DNA of 64,000 bases from UBA9676 sp963837105 (GTDB taxonomy: Bacteria; Actinomycetota; Actinomycetes; Streptosporangiales; Streptosporangiaceae): NCBI GenBank assembly GCA_963837105.1, contig CAWIMG010000019.1, forward strand, positions 9,940 to 73,939, written 5' to 3'. The number at the start of each line of letters is the position of its first letter. The first letter of the stretch is position 1. Under the pieces are notes generated by a model. The model saw only the letters and a list, made by a program, of their open reading frames with translations. It was not told the DNA's origin and searched no databases. The translations under genes and the position numbers were made by a program. Below are positions 27,861 to 36,443 of the stretch, one piece after another.

Positions 27861-28454
27861 TTCCAGCGCCGTACCTGCCAGGCTGCCGGCCAACCTGGAG
27901 CGAGGTCACGCTGTTCAACCGCCACGGTGGTCGATCTGTGCGCAATCAGCTGTCCGCGAGCTCTACCCGATGCACGCAATTAATCGGCGATCTAGCCACG
28001 TGGCTGTCGCGCGTTCCCGGCGGCTGTAGTCAGGGCGCCTTGATGACGCCCGAGGGCAAGATGCCGGCGGCGGAGGCGCCGCAGTCCTGTGCCGAGAGCT
28101 GGGAGACGAAGGCGATGGCGCCTCCGCCGGGCACCCAGCTGTGCCGGGCGGGACATCAGGGCCCACAGTTGCACTGCGCCAATCTAGCTAAACTGGGGCA
28201 CCGGCCCCGGTTTACCCGCAAGACCGGCGGTCACGGCGGCCGGCCGGGCGATCCGTTACCCACATCGATCCCACCCTGCTGGTCTCGAACGCTCCCAGGC
28301 GGCCGTTGAGCCCGGCCCGCTCGTCCGCCGCGGGCGGGGCACACTTGACAGTGTCCGGATCCGCAGTGACCCCGCCGGATCAGGGCTCCCGACGCCCACC
28401 GGGCACAGCGCCCGGGCGGGCGGGCTTCTGGATCCTCGCAGGGAGGTGCCGGCT
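27861..28454. other. Region with no convincing gene
   Basis: This 594-bp stretch follows the desaturase remnant, upstream on its strand. Short frames occur, but none matches the missing desaturase N-terminus or another family. A GGGAGG site at 28441-28446 belongs to the next gene. Confidence 0.4.
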
Positions 28455-28916
28455 GTGCCTGACAACATCGTGCTGATCATGCGATTTCACCCGGTGGGCG
28501 GTGAAGACATTTCGGTGGTATCTGAGGACTTTGCCGGGGAGAGCGAAGCGCTTGAGGCCATCGCCCGCGCGCTGGACGAACGGCGCAGTCTGGTCCTGGC
28601 TCATGCGAGATATGACCGCGAGGCCGATCAGAATGGCGTGATCATCAACCTGGCCAACGTGGTATCGGTACGCGTGTCGCAGACAGACAGTGCGGCGACC
28701 GGCCAGTACCTGTTACAGCTGGTCCAGCGAGGGAGAGCACAGTCACTTGATCCTGCCCCCAAATCGGCGCCCGGGAGCGTTCCAGCTCTCAACCCCCGCC
28801 GCCGTGCTGGGCGAGTGGGCGCAGCGGGTGATGGCCGTCACCGCAGAGGCGCTGGGCAAACTCGATCCGGCTGTCCGGGCGGCGATCGAGGCCGGGCGTG
28901 CTGCGCTGGCCGGTGA
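28455..28916 (+). CDS. Hypothetical protein (possible frameshift near its 3' end)
   Basis: GTG 28455 follows a GGGAGG site by eight bases; GTG 28446 is less well placed. The first 80 residues (VPDNIVLIMRFHPVGGEDIS, then SLVLAHARYDREADQNGVII and VVSVRVSQTDSAATGQYLL) look like a compact beta-alpha domain. The later part becomes Arg/Gly-rich, while the overlapping +1 frame becomes protein-like. The true product may therefore end or shift near 28720. No known family recognised. Confidence 0.5.
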   Translation: MPDNIVLIMRFHPVGGEDISVVSEDFAGESEALEAIARALDERRSLVLAHARYDREADQNGVIINLANVVSVRVSQTDSAATGQYLLQLVQRGRAQSLDPAPKSAPGSVPALNPRRRAGRVGAAGDGRHRRGAGQTRSGCPGGDRGRACCAGR

Positions 28917-29052
28917 CTGGCGCGACTGCCACTGCCCGTGCGGCCAGGCACACCCAGATGACCAGGGCGTGTGTGCCGGCAGGGCGGTCATGACCCGCAA
29001 CTACTGCACCTGCTCCCGACCACCCGCGAACGTACCGGTCGGCGGGAAATGA
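28747..29052 (+). CDS. Cysteine-rich hypothetical protein
   Basis: The frame beginning with TTG 28747, nine bases after GGGAGAG, encodes about 101 residues: LILPPNRRPGAFQLSTPAAV, helical ALGKLDPAVRAAIEAGRAAL, and a cysteine-rich end DCHCPCGQAHPDDQGVC..YCTC. The cysteine pattern suggests a small metal-binding module. It overlaps the preceding gene in another frame, so start and possible fusion by frameshift are uncertain. Confidence 0.5.
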   Translation: MILPPNRRPGAFQLSTPAAVLGEWAQRVMAVTAEALGKLDPAVRAAIEAGRAALAGDWRDCHCPCGQAHPDDQGVCAGRAVMTRNYCTCSRPPANVPVGGK

Positions 29053-29140
29053 GGACGTTACTTATTGCATGCGATGTCGAATAACTATGCAGGTGCTAGA
29101 GGTTCGAGGCTTGTCCGCAAATTCATGGCGTCGGCTATCG

Positions 29141-29148
29141 ATTCGCGC
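29141..29148. repeat. Left copy of 8-bp target-site duplication
   Basis: ATTCGCGC immediately precedes the left inverted repeat of the IS256-type element. It is repeated exactly at 30633-30640, directly after the right end. An 8-bp duplication is characteristic of IS256 insertion. Confidence 0.85.
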
Positions 29149-30632
29149 GGTGGCGTCCGGAATCCGGTGTAAACCGGGCGAGGTTCCGGCTTCATGGTCA
29201 GGTTAGGCGATGGCTCTGACAGTTTCGGGACTGTCAGCGATCTGAGCGGCGGTCACGGTGCGTGGCCGCCGCCGGGCAGGTGGGTCGAGCAGCGAGCGGC
29301 GCAGGTCCTGGAGCTGGCGCAGCCCGGCGGCGGTCATGGTGAAGCCGCGCCAGCCGCGGGAGGCCCGCTCCAGTACGGCCCAGACCAGGGTGAGGCAGCT
29401 GGTCTCGCCGGGGAGCCGGCCGATGACCTTGGTGCGGCGCCGGGTCTCGCCGAAGGTTCTCTCGATGAAGTTGGAGTGCCGGTTCCGCTTGTAGTGCTCG
29501 GCGGGGAACCGCAGGCAGGCGGTCAGGCCGGCCCGGTCGGTGAGCAGGATCTTGACCGCGGCCGGGTAGAGCGCCTGGTAGCGGGCGGCGAACTCGTCGA
29601 TCCGGTGATCGATGATCTCCACCAGGCGCGGGCCGGGCGGCGTCTTGAGGTCCTCGGTGCCGAAGATCGCCCAGTAGGCGTCCTTGACCTCGGCCTGCAT
29701 GCCGGCCGGGATCTTGGCAAGTATGTTCCGGCACCGGTGAACAAGGCAGCGCTGCCTCAGGGCCTGGGGGTAGGCCTGCTCGATCGCGGAGATCAGCCCC
29801 GGCGCCCCGTCGGAGATAATCAGCAGCGGGCTGGCCAGGCCACGGTCTTTGAGGTCGGCGAGGAAGTCGTGCCAGGCGTCGGCGGACTCCCCGGCCCCGG
29901 GCGCCAGGCCGACGAACGCGGGCTTGCCGCCGGTGGTGATGCCCCAGGCGGCCAGCACCGGCCCGGCCGGCGAGCCGGGTGCATCCGGAAGAAGGAGGCG
30001 TCCAGGAACAGGTAGTCCAGCGTCACCTCATCGAGGCGGCGGGCCGCCCACGCCTGGTACTCCTCGGTGATCTGCTGGCAGACGGCCGAGACGGTGGACT
30101 TGGAGATCGCGGCCTGGCCGCCGAGCGCGTCGGCCAGGGTGGCCTCGACGTCGCGGACCGACAGGCCCCGGATGAAGGACGCAATGACCAGGGATTCGAG
30201 GGCATTGGTCTTGGTGACGTGGCTGCCGAACAGGCGGGACGCGAACGCCTCGGTGGTGCCCCGCAGCTTCGGCCGGGCCAGGGCAACCGGCCCGGCGGTC
30301 GTCTTGACCGTCACCTCCCGGTAGCCGTTACGCGAACCCGGCCGGGCGTCTTCGGCCAGCGCGGCGCGGGCGTAACGGTCCCGGCCCAGGAACTCAGTGA
30401 CCTCGGCTTCCAGCGCGGCCTGCATCAGCAGCTGCGCGCCGAGCCGGGCCACCTCCTCCAAGATCTCCGGCAGCGGCCGGTCCTGAGCGAACAGCTCGTC
30501 GATGTGGCCATGGATACGGTCAGTAGGCGATACTCGTGTCGGCACGGGTGTAGGTCCTTTCCTTCGATGAGTTGGTAGCTCTTGAAGGGGAACCTACGCC
30601 CGTCTTATTTACACCGGGTCTTGGACGCGACC
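29149..30632 (-). mobile_element. Complete IS256-family insertion sequence, 1484 bp
   Basis: Both ends carry imperfect 25-bp terminal inverted repeats (20 of 25 positions match), starting GGTGGCGTCC on the left and GGTCGCGTCC on the right. Each ends CCGGTGTAAA inside the element. ATTCGCGC flanks both sides, so boundaries are well defined. One transposase gene fills the element. Intact ends and target duplication argue for a comparatively recent insertion. Confidence 0.9.
29203..30545 (-). CDS. IS256-family DDE transposase (frameshifted)
   Basis: The N-terminal half (from GTG 30545) has RIHGHIDELFAQDRPLPEIL, SRNGYREVTVKTTAGPVALA and VTLDYLFLDASFF, the first catalytic Asp region. The second half continues in another frame with VLAAWGITTGGKPAFVGL, LLIISDGAPGLISAIEQ (second Asp), RCLVHRCRNILAKI and SNFIERTFGETRRRTKVIG (catalytic Glu). 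A missing base in the GGG run near 29977 separates the two halves; with one extra G the reading is continuous. IS256 transposases are not normally made by frameshifting, so this is damage or a sequence error. Confidence 0.88.
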
Positions 30633-30640
30633 ATTCGCGC
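30633..30640. repeat. Right copy of 8-bp target-site duplication
   Basis: ATTCGCGC follows the right terminal repeat and equals the left flank at 29141-29148. The next two bases GG also match but belong to chance or the element's own first bases. Confidence 0.85.
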
Positions 30641-31190
30641 GGGTAGCGCTTGCTACTCAATCCTTCCTGAGTCATGAAATTCGCGGAACAAGGTCATCAG
30701 CAATGAACAAACACCATATCAGGATCGCGCCCGAGGGCTCTCATTGCCAAGTTCCTCTCTACCGTCTAAGCGCGAAGGGCACACTATCTGGCCGCATCCC
30801 ATCGCCGATTACCCCTCGCATCAAGATGTAGCTTCAGCTGCGCACGGTGCGCCCATGCAACGCCACGGGTGCGCAACGGGACACCCGAGGTGATACGGAG
30901 CTGAACTGCTTCCATCACGAACTCACCGTATGGCCGCGCCTCAACGTAGCCTGATGGGACCATGGCTCGGGTGCGCCGTGACTCATCAGGCCCCTCGCGG
31001 CATCTCCATCGATGCCGCGAAATCACGGTCCCGGCCGCCACTGGCGGAGCCTGGCCTTGCCAGGCGCCCTCTCAGCGGCTATGTGCGGACGCACCGGTAG
31101 CGCGGCGCTTGCTCAAATCAGGCCCGCAGCAGTACAGATCAGGTGTTTTTGCGCGGCTGTGGGCTGGCTAGGGACGTGGGGAGGGCCACG
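30641..31190. other. Lower-GC region with no convincing gene
   Basis: The 550 bp between the IS and the kinase gene contain a comparatively AT-rich patch around 30640-30760 and no family-like reading frame. It may include the kinase promoter. A GTGGGGAGGG site immediately precedes the kinase start. Confidence 0.45.
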
Positions 31191-32657
31191 ATGAATCCAG
31201 ACCTGAGTGAAGGCCAGACGTTCGGGGCCTACCGCCTCATCGGGCTGGCGGGTACCGGTGGCATGGGCGTTGTCTACCAGGCCGAGCAGCAGCAGCCGCT
31301 GCGGCGCACCGTCGCACTCAAGGTAATCCGCCCGGAGGTCGCCGGGTCGAGTGACTACCAGGCCCGCTTCCTGCGGGAGGCCAGGCTCGCCGCCACCGTC
31401 AATCACGCCCATATTGTCCCTGTATTTGATTTCGGAGAGTATGCGGGCCGGCTCTACCTGGCCATGCAGTGGATTGATGGTGTGGAACTCGGGCGCCTTA
31501 TGGGGTGGGGGCAGCCACTGGCGCCGGAGCGGGCGGTCCGCATCGGCACGCAGGTGGCCTCAGCGTTGCAGGCCATCCATAACGCCGGAATGCTGCACCG
31601 AGACGTCAAGCCAGCCAACATACTGGTACGCGATATGGATGGGGAGGATCATGCCTATCTGACGGATTTTGGCATCGCCAAGCTGACGGAAGCCGACGGC
31701 GGGCTCACCCGTACCGGCTGGATGATCGGCACTACGGGCTATCTGTCACCGGAGCAGATCCAGGGACAGCAGCCGGACGGGCGCAGCGATCTGTACGCAC
31801 TCGGCTGCGTCATGTTCGAGGCGCTCACCGGGCAGCGCCCGTTCACCGGCGACAACGACCAGGCCCTGCTCTGGGCCCATGCCAGCAGCCCGCGGCCGGT
31901 CGCGTCGCGGGCCTGCCCGGCGCTCGGCCGCCGGTACGACGAGTTCTTCGTCCAGGCGCTCGCCGCCAACCCGCACGACCGGTATCAGTCAGGCCACGAA
32001 TTCGGGGCGGCTCTCGATGCCGCCTGCGCGGGCCGGCCGCCACCCCCGGTAACGACCACTGCGGACGGGCCGGCGAAGCAGCCACTGGTGGCGCAGCATC
32101 TGCCGGGACTGCCGCTGCTGCCGGAGACCGAGACGGCTCCTACGCCGCCTGCGGGCAGGTCTGCCCCGTCCGGGCGAACGGCGGGCGCCGGGCCAGGCCG
32201 CGCGCCGGGCCGGCCTCTCACTTCTGCCGCCAGACCGGCCCGTGGGTGGGCGGGCCGTCTGATCGCCGTGGTTGGTTGCCTGGTGTTCCTCGTCTCCCTG
32301 ACCGTTCTCCATCGCTACGTCAATAACGGGACGGGCTGGAAGAGCCTGTGGGAGGCGACGCATGGAGACGTCGCATCACCGCTGTACGCAAGGGATTTCT
32401 GGATTCCCGCCGCGCTGGCCGCGTTCGTGGTTATCGGCACTATCCTCACGGTGCCTGCACGCACCAGCTTCGGGATGGGCGTGGTGACCGTAGCGGCGCT
32501 CGCCTCGATCAGCTACACCCTGTACATACCGACCATTGGGAGGTCACCCGGCTTCGCGCCCTACGGCACGAGCTACTGGCTGTCGCTGGCCGCTGCGGTG
32601 GTGATGGCGGTCGGGGCCGCGGCCGCCGGCCTGCGGTCCGGGGCCCGCCGTACGTGA
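31191..32657 (+). CDS. Transmembrane Ser/Thr protein kinase (Hanks type)
   Basis: The 488-residue protein has a complete N-terminal kinase domain: GLAGTGGMGVVYQAEQQQ (Gly loop), VALKVIRPEV (Lys 44), LHRDVKPANILV (catalytic loop), YLTDFGIAKL (DFG) and GTTGYLSPEQI (APE equivalent). A Pro/Thr-rich linker leads to about four hydrophobic helices (LIAVVGCLVFLVSLTVL, AALAAFVVIGTILTV, GMGVVTVAALASISYTLYI, LSLAAAVVMAVGAAAAGL) instead of the usual single helix with PASTA domains. The start ATG 31191 has a good GGGGAGGG site. Signal and targets are unknown. Confidence 0.93.
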   Translation: MNPDLSEGQTFGAYRLIGLAGTGGMGVVYQAEQQQPLRRTVALKVIRPEVAGSSDYQARFLREARLAATVNHAHIVPVFDFGEYAGRLYLAMQWIDGVELGRLMGWGQPLAPERAVRIGTQVASALQAIHNAGMLHRDVKPANILVRDMDGEDHAYLTDFGIAKLTEADGGLTRTGWMIGTTGYLSPEQIQGQQPDGRSDLYALGCVMFEALTGQRPFTGDNDQALLWAHASSPRPVASRACPALGRRYDEFFVQALAANPHDRYQSGHEFGAALDAACAGRPPPPVTTTADGPAKQPLVAQHLPGLPLLPETETAPTPPAGRSAPSGRTAGAGPGRAPGRPLTSAARPARGWAGRLIAVVGCLVFLVSLTVLHRYVNNGTGWKSLWEATHGDVASPLYARDFWIPAALAAFVVIGTILTVPARTSFGMGVVTVAALASISYTLYIPTIGRSPGFAPYGTSYWLSLAAAVVMAVGAAAAGLRSGARRT

Positions 32658-33384
32658 TCAGTGTCTGGCATTGCGGACGGTCCCCGGACAGGACGAGCGT
32701 ACGGGGCGATCTCGGCGACGGTGGTGCCAGGGCCGGCCGTGGCCAGGACGGCTATATGCGCGTCTGCGACCTCGAAACCCGGCAGGGCCGATGACTATGC
32801 GGATCTGGGTGGTCGCTCACCTGCAGGCACGGCCACCGGTGGCCACGCGTCTGGGGGGTGACGGCCCGGACTCGCTTGGTGTTCCGCAGCAGTCCTTCGT
32901 CCCGGGCATCCCCGGCCTGCGGGAGATGGCGAGAGCGTCCTGGCATATCGGGCAGGTCACGTCAGTCGGCTCGCCGTGGAACTCGGCGGCGCGCAGCAAG
33001 TAGGGATGAGCGTCGAAGACGCCGGTGACGGTCGTACGGGCCGGCCAGCACCGCGGCGAAGGTGGCTCGCTATGCCAGGCCGTAGTCGGCACGAGTTCTC
33101 CCGCAGGATAGTTATGCACAGAATGCAGCTGGCGCAGGCCGGAAATCGTGAGCGCCGAGGACGAGCGCCGCTGGCTTCCAATGTGACGAAGATCGCGGGT
33201 GCTAACGAGTCTTCTGTCAGAAACGGCACTCACGGGTACCTTGGGCGCTCCCGGGCGAGGACGTGGCCGGTCAGGTCAGTGGCACGCTCACCCGATCCTG
33301 GGCGTCAGGCGCGTATGCGGGCCGGGGCACCAATCTGGCGCCAGCAGATGGGGGCAGGCCCACTGGCTGTACGGTCGCATCGTG
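32658..33384. other. Eroded region between kinase and LigD-like gene
   Basis: Apart from the DUF5318 remnant listed separately, these 727 bp hold no gene I can support. Frames are short, Arg/Ser-rich and lack starts with ribosome-binding sites. Confidence 0.45.
32925..33095 (-). pseudogene. DUF5318 family gene remnant
   Basis: Translated fragments on the minus strand give DYGLA-stop-RATFAAVLAG, then TTVTGVFDAHPYLLRAAEFH and GEPTDVTCPIC in the next frame. These match the N-terminal half of actinobacterial DUF5318 proteins (DYALRRR..LAxV.AGR..V.EVCDAxPYLLRAAxFHGxP..V.CPIC). A stop codon, one frame change and loss of the C-terminal half make it a clear remnant. Confidence 0.65.
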
Positions 33385-33855
33385 ATGAGGTCGCGCTTCG
33401 TCGTGCAGCTTCATGACGCGACGACGCTTCATTTCGATTTGCGGATCCAAGCTGGCGAGGTCCTGCGCTCATGGGCCGTGCCCAGGGGTCCCTCGCTTGA
33501 TCCCGGCGTCCGGCGTCTTGCCGTGCCGGTTGAGGATCATGACCTGTCAGCGGGTGATTTCGAGGGCGTTCACGAGGGACAGTCGCGCGGAAGCGGCGCT
33601 GTGATCATCTGGGATGAGGGCACCGCCGAGATTACGCGCGATGAGCCCAGCCATCTGTCCTTCACTCTGCATGGGCGCAAGCTCTCCGGCCGGTTCGGCC
33701 TGACCCGCACGGGTGAGCACCGCTGGATCCTGGTCAAAGCCCGCGATCAGCACGCGCGAACAGGCTCAGACGTCGTCGCCGAGCGTCCCGCGAGCGTGCG
33801 CACCGGTAAGACCTGGCAAGACCTGATCGACCAGCAAACCCCAGACGGCGAGTAG
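33385..33855 (+). CDS. Stand-alone LigD-type 3'-phosphoesterase domain protein
   Basis: The 156-residue product matches the DNA polymerase/ligase N-terminal (PE) domain that trims 3'-phosphates and ribonucleotides in bacterial NHEJ. It has RFVVQLHDATTLHFDLRIQ (metal His and Asp region), LRSWAVPRGPSLDPGVRRLA, VPVEDHDLSAGDFEGV (second His) and GSGAVIIWDEGT. No ligase or polymerase domain follows, and no Ku gene is near. The start is ATG 33385 or GTG 33382; the longer frame from 33199 is not conserved-looking. Function as a repair nuclease is inferred. Confidence 0.86.
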   Translation: MRSRFVVQLHDATTLHFDLRIQAGEVLRSWAVPRGPSLDPGVRRLAVPVEDHDLSAGDFEGVHEGQSRGSGAVIIWDEGTAEITRDEPSHLSFTLHGRKLSGRFGLTRTGEHRWILVKARDQHARTGSDVVAERPASVRTGKTWQDLIDQQTPDGE

Positions 33856-34095
33856 TGACCGATGACACCGGCGGACGCTCCTCGGCCAGGACACTCCCTA
33901 GCTCGCGGCAGCAGATGAGGATGTTCGCGTCCTGTTGTTGAAGTTGTTGCCGTTCCCCATGCGGGCGTGGCAAGTAGAGCGGATCCGGCCACGTGCTGGC
34001 CGCGCAGGCCAGCCGGCCCCGGGCGGTGGAACGTGGTCCCGCGCTCATTAAAGTTTTACTTCGGTTACGAGATACAAGATTCCGAGCCGAACATC
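33856..34095. other. Intergenic region upstream of the MarR operon
   Basis: This region leads into the promoter/operator at 34075-34124. GC drops near 34050-34090. No gene is visible. Confidence 0.4.
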
Positions 34096-34098
34096 TTG
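34075..34098. promoter_or_regulatory. Candidate MarR operator (inverted repeat)
   Basis: CAAGAT (34075-34080) and ATCTTG (34093-34098) form a perfect 6-bp inverted repeat with a 12-bp spacer. The right arm overlaps the first bases of the -35 box TTGACT. Its position before an operon that ends in marR makes autoregulation likely, but this is inference. Confidence 0.5.
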
Positions 34099-34124
34099 AC
34101 TCCAAGCTAAGGGCCCGTTAGGTT
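34096..34124 (+). promoter_or_regulatory. Sigma-70-type promoter of the ABM-like/marR operon
   Basis: TTGACT (34096-34101) and TAGGTT (34119-34124) are separated by 17 bp, the preferred spacing. The first gene starts at ATG 34171 after a GGAGGGGG site, giving a leader of about 40 bases. Confidence 0.6.
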
Positions 34125-34170
34125 CCACATATGGAGGCAGGCGGCCTCCACTCCCGGAGGGGGACATCAC

Positions 34171-34445
34171 ATGAGCGCCACACTTGCGGTCCGGCACAAC
34201 GTCCGTGACTACGCCACATGGCAGAAGGTCTACGACGAGCTCGCAGCCGCTGCGAACCCAGTACGGCTGCACCGCCCAGCGGGTGATGCAGCTCCCCGAT
34301 GATGGCAATGCCCTGTTCATCACCCACGACTTCCCCAGCGCCCAGCAGGCGGGCAGCTTCGCGCACGACCCGGCGCTGCGCGCCGGGATGGAGGCGCGCG
34401 GGGGTCGAGGGCGCGCCGCGGATCGAGATCTACACGGATGTCTGA
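34171..34445 (+). CDS. Small ABM-like dimeric alpha/beta protein (two frameshifts)
   Basis: ATG 34171 follows a strong GGAGGGGG site. The protein starts MSATLAVRHNVRDYATWQKV and DELAA, then continues in the next frame with LRTQYGCTAQRVMQLPDDGN, LFITHDFPSAQQAGSFAHDP and MEARG, and in the third frame with VEGAPRIEIYTDV, ending at TGA 34443. Each change is one extra G: near 34249 and in the GGGGG run near 34401. The restored 91-residue protein looks like a ferredoxin-fold monooxygenase-like protein. It overlaps the marR start. Confidence 0.7.
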
Positions 34446-35076
34446 ACCCGCGCGGCCCTTGCGGCCGGGGAGGGGCGGCCGCAGCCGCCCCTCCCCGGCC
34501 TCGCTCGGCGTGGTGAAGGTGGACGCCGATTTCGGGGACGAATACCCCGGCGGCGACGCCACCTGCACCGAGGCATACGCGTCGCTGTGCCGCACCGGCG
34601 AGGCCCTGCTGGGCGAGCTTGACCGGTGCATCGCCGCGACCTTCGGCATGCCGCAGGCCGCCGCGACAGCGCTGGCCGTCATCGACGGGGCAGGCGCGCC
34701 GCTGACCCCCTCACAGGTCAGCGACCGGGTCCTGGTCGCCTCGGCCACCATGACGGCCACGCTTGACCTGCTCGAATACCGCGGCTGGATCCGCCGCGTC
34801 CCCAACCCGGGCGACCGGCGCAGCGTCCTCATCGAGATCACCCCCGGCGGCCGCGCCACCGCCGGCCAGTTGCTCCCCGGGATCCGCACCGTCGAGAAGA
34901 GCATCCTGTCCGCCCTGGCCCCCGGCGAACGGGCACAGCTGCTGGACCTGCTTGCCAAGGTCCTGGCCCGGGCCGCCGACGTCGCCGCCGAACCACCCCA
35001 ACCCCTCACCGGCCAGCGCAACCGGCCCGCCCGGCTCGACCCCCCCGGCAAAACGACCGCTGGTCACCGGCCGTAG
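34438..35076 (+). CDS. MarR family transcriptional regulator
   Basis: The 212-residue product has a winged-helix core: LGELDRCIAATFGMPQAAAT, PLTPSQVSDRVLVASATMTA (recognition region), LEYRGWIRRVPNPGDRRSVL (wing with the DRR signature) and LSALAPGERAQLLDLLAKVL (dimerisation helix). The N-terminal 30 residues are Arg/Gly-rich, so a start near 34512 (GTG) is possible. The gene overlaps the preceding ABM-like frame, so both share the 34096 promoter. MarR proteins usually sense phenolic or oxidative ligands. Confidence 0.88.
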   Translation: MSEPARPLRPGRGGRSRPSPASLGVVKVDADFGDEYPGGDATCTEAYASLCRTGEALLGELDRCIAATFGMPQAAATALAVIDGAGAPLTPSQVSDRVLVASATMTATLDLLEYRGWIRRVPNPGDRRSVLIEITPGGRATAGQLLPGIRTVEKSILSALAPGERAQLLDLLAKVLARAADVAAEPPQPLTGQRNRPARLDPPGKTTAGHRP

Positions 35077-35277
35077 CGGAACCTGTCCAGCCCGCCCGCC
35101 GAGCCGCCCGTCTTTGCCGCGGCCAGGAGCGTGGCGGGGCCATCCTCATCCGGCGCAGTGCCGGGTGCTCGGCTCCCCTGCAGCAACGGCAGCCCGCCGT
35201 CCCCGTCGCTGGCCTGGGTGGAGCGCCAGCTCAGACCCAGGAGGAGACAGACCCATCGCGCGGCTGCGGTCGGCGGC

Positions 35278-36141
35278 ATGTACGGTGCGTGGTCAGCGGT
35301 CTGCGGCTCCGGTGCCGCGGCTGCGGGCAGCGATCTAGGCTCGTTTGGTGTGGGTGGGCATCAGGTTGTGCTGCTGCATGGCCAGCCGGGTTCGGGTGCG
35401 GACTGGCGGCAGGTTGCTGGCCGGCTGCCGCCGGGGCTGCCGGTGGTGGCGCTGGACCGGCCCGGGTATGGGGCCAGCCGCCAGGGCGCCGGTGGCTTTG
35501 GGTATAACGCTCGCGCCGTGGTGGCGGAGCTGGACGCGCGGGGCATCGGGCGGGCGGTGCTGGTGGGCCACTCCTACGGGGGAGGTGTCGCGCTGGCGGT
35601 GGCTCAGCTGGCACCGGAGCGGGCCGAGGCGCTGGTGCTGCTGGCCAGTGTCGGCCCGGGCTGCCTGACCGGCTGGGACCGGCTGCTCGCCGCGCCGGTG
35701 GCCGGGGAGGTATGCGCGGTCACGGCGTGGTGGCTGACGCCGTGGCTGGCCCGGGCCCGGCTGGCGGCCATCGCCGCGCTGCGCGGGCGGCCGGTCGCCG
35801 CCGATGAGCATGTCAACTGGCATATCTGGGGTCACACGCACCACGATCATGGGCCGGTGTGGCGCAGTTTCCTGACCGAGCAGCGTGCGCTGGTCCGCGA
35901 GGCCGGCGGCCTGTCCGCGTCGCTGGCGGGCGTGGCGCAGCCGGTGCTGCTGATCGCCGACCCGCACGACACGCTCATTCCCGTTAGCACCACCCATCAG
36001 CTGGCCGCGGTCCTGCCCGATGCCCGCGTGCAGCTTGTGGATCAGATCGGCCACCATCTTCCGCGCCGCGCAGCACCCCAGATCGCGGCCGCGATCACCG
36101 GGTTCCTGGCTGACCTGGATAAGCGGCCAGCGCCAGCTTGA
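35278..36141 (+). CDS. Alpha/beta hydrolase
   Basis: ATG 35278 yields 287 residues with a complete hydrolase fold: HQVVLLHGQPGSGADWRQV (oxyanion HG region), ALDRPGYGASRQG, the nucleophile elbow VLVGHSYGGGVALA, the acid in PVLLIADPHDTLIP, and the histidine in QIGHHLPRRA. The N-terminal 40 residues are Gly/Ala-rich and the frame opens to 35131, so the exact start is uncertain. Substrates of such enzymes vary widely (esters, epoxides, haloalkanes). Confidence 0.9.
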   Translation: MYGAWSAVCGSGAAAAGSDLGSFGVGGHQVVLLHGQPGSGADWRQVAGRLPPGLPVVALDRPGYGASRQGAGGFGYNARAVVAELDARGIGRAVLVGHSYGGGVALAVAQLAPERAEALVLLASVGPGCLTGWDRLLAAPVAGEVCAVTAWWLTPWLARARLAAIAALRGRPVAADEHVNWHIWGHTHHDHGPVWRSFLTEQRALVREAGGLSASLAGVAQPVLLIADPHDTLIPVSTTHQLAAVLPDARVQLVDQIGHHLPRRAAPQIAAAITGFLADLDKRPAPA

Positions 36142-36443
36142 CCATCCATCTTGCCGGGCTCGCGGCCCGCCCGAAGCACCGCTTACACCGGGCCTGGGAA
36201 CACCAGGCTTGAGCGCTCCCTCAGCAATTGACCGGGCCTGGCACCACGCGCTGCGCGGCATGTTAGTACGAGGGGTTTGCCTTCATCCGGGGTGGGCGGC
36301 AATGACCAGAACGTCCTGGGTCAGTTCGCTTGCGTCAATGCTCAGCCCTGCCCACACTGCCATCGTCGCGGACAGGCCGGGGACCGCGACGGAGAGCTGG
36401 CGCAACATTCCACGCACCCTGGGCTAGAACCAAGGCCGTGTAG
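36142..36443. other. Region with no convincing gene
   Basis: About 300 bp separate the hydrolase gene from the IS4-type remnant. No reading frame, repeat or hairpin was recognised. Confidence 0.4.

Noticed and set aside
27963..28166. Small minus-strand gene upstream of the desaturase remnant
   Set aside because: No match to the missing desaturase N-terminus and stop codons close by in the protein-like frame.
29203..30545. Programmed frameshifting in the IS256-type transposase
   Set aside because: IS256 elements do not normally use it, the junction lacks a slippery heptamer, and other genes in the window have the same kind of G/C-run indel.
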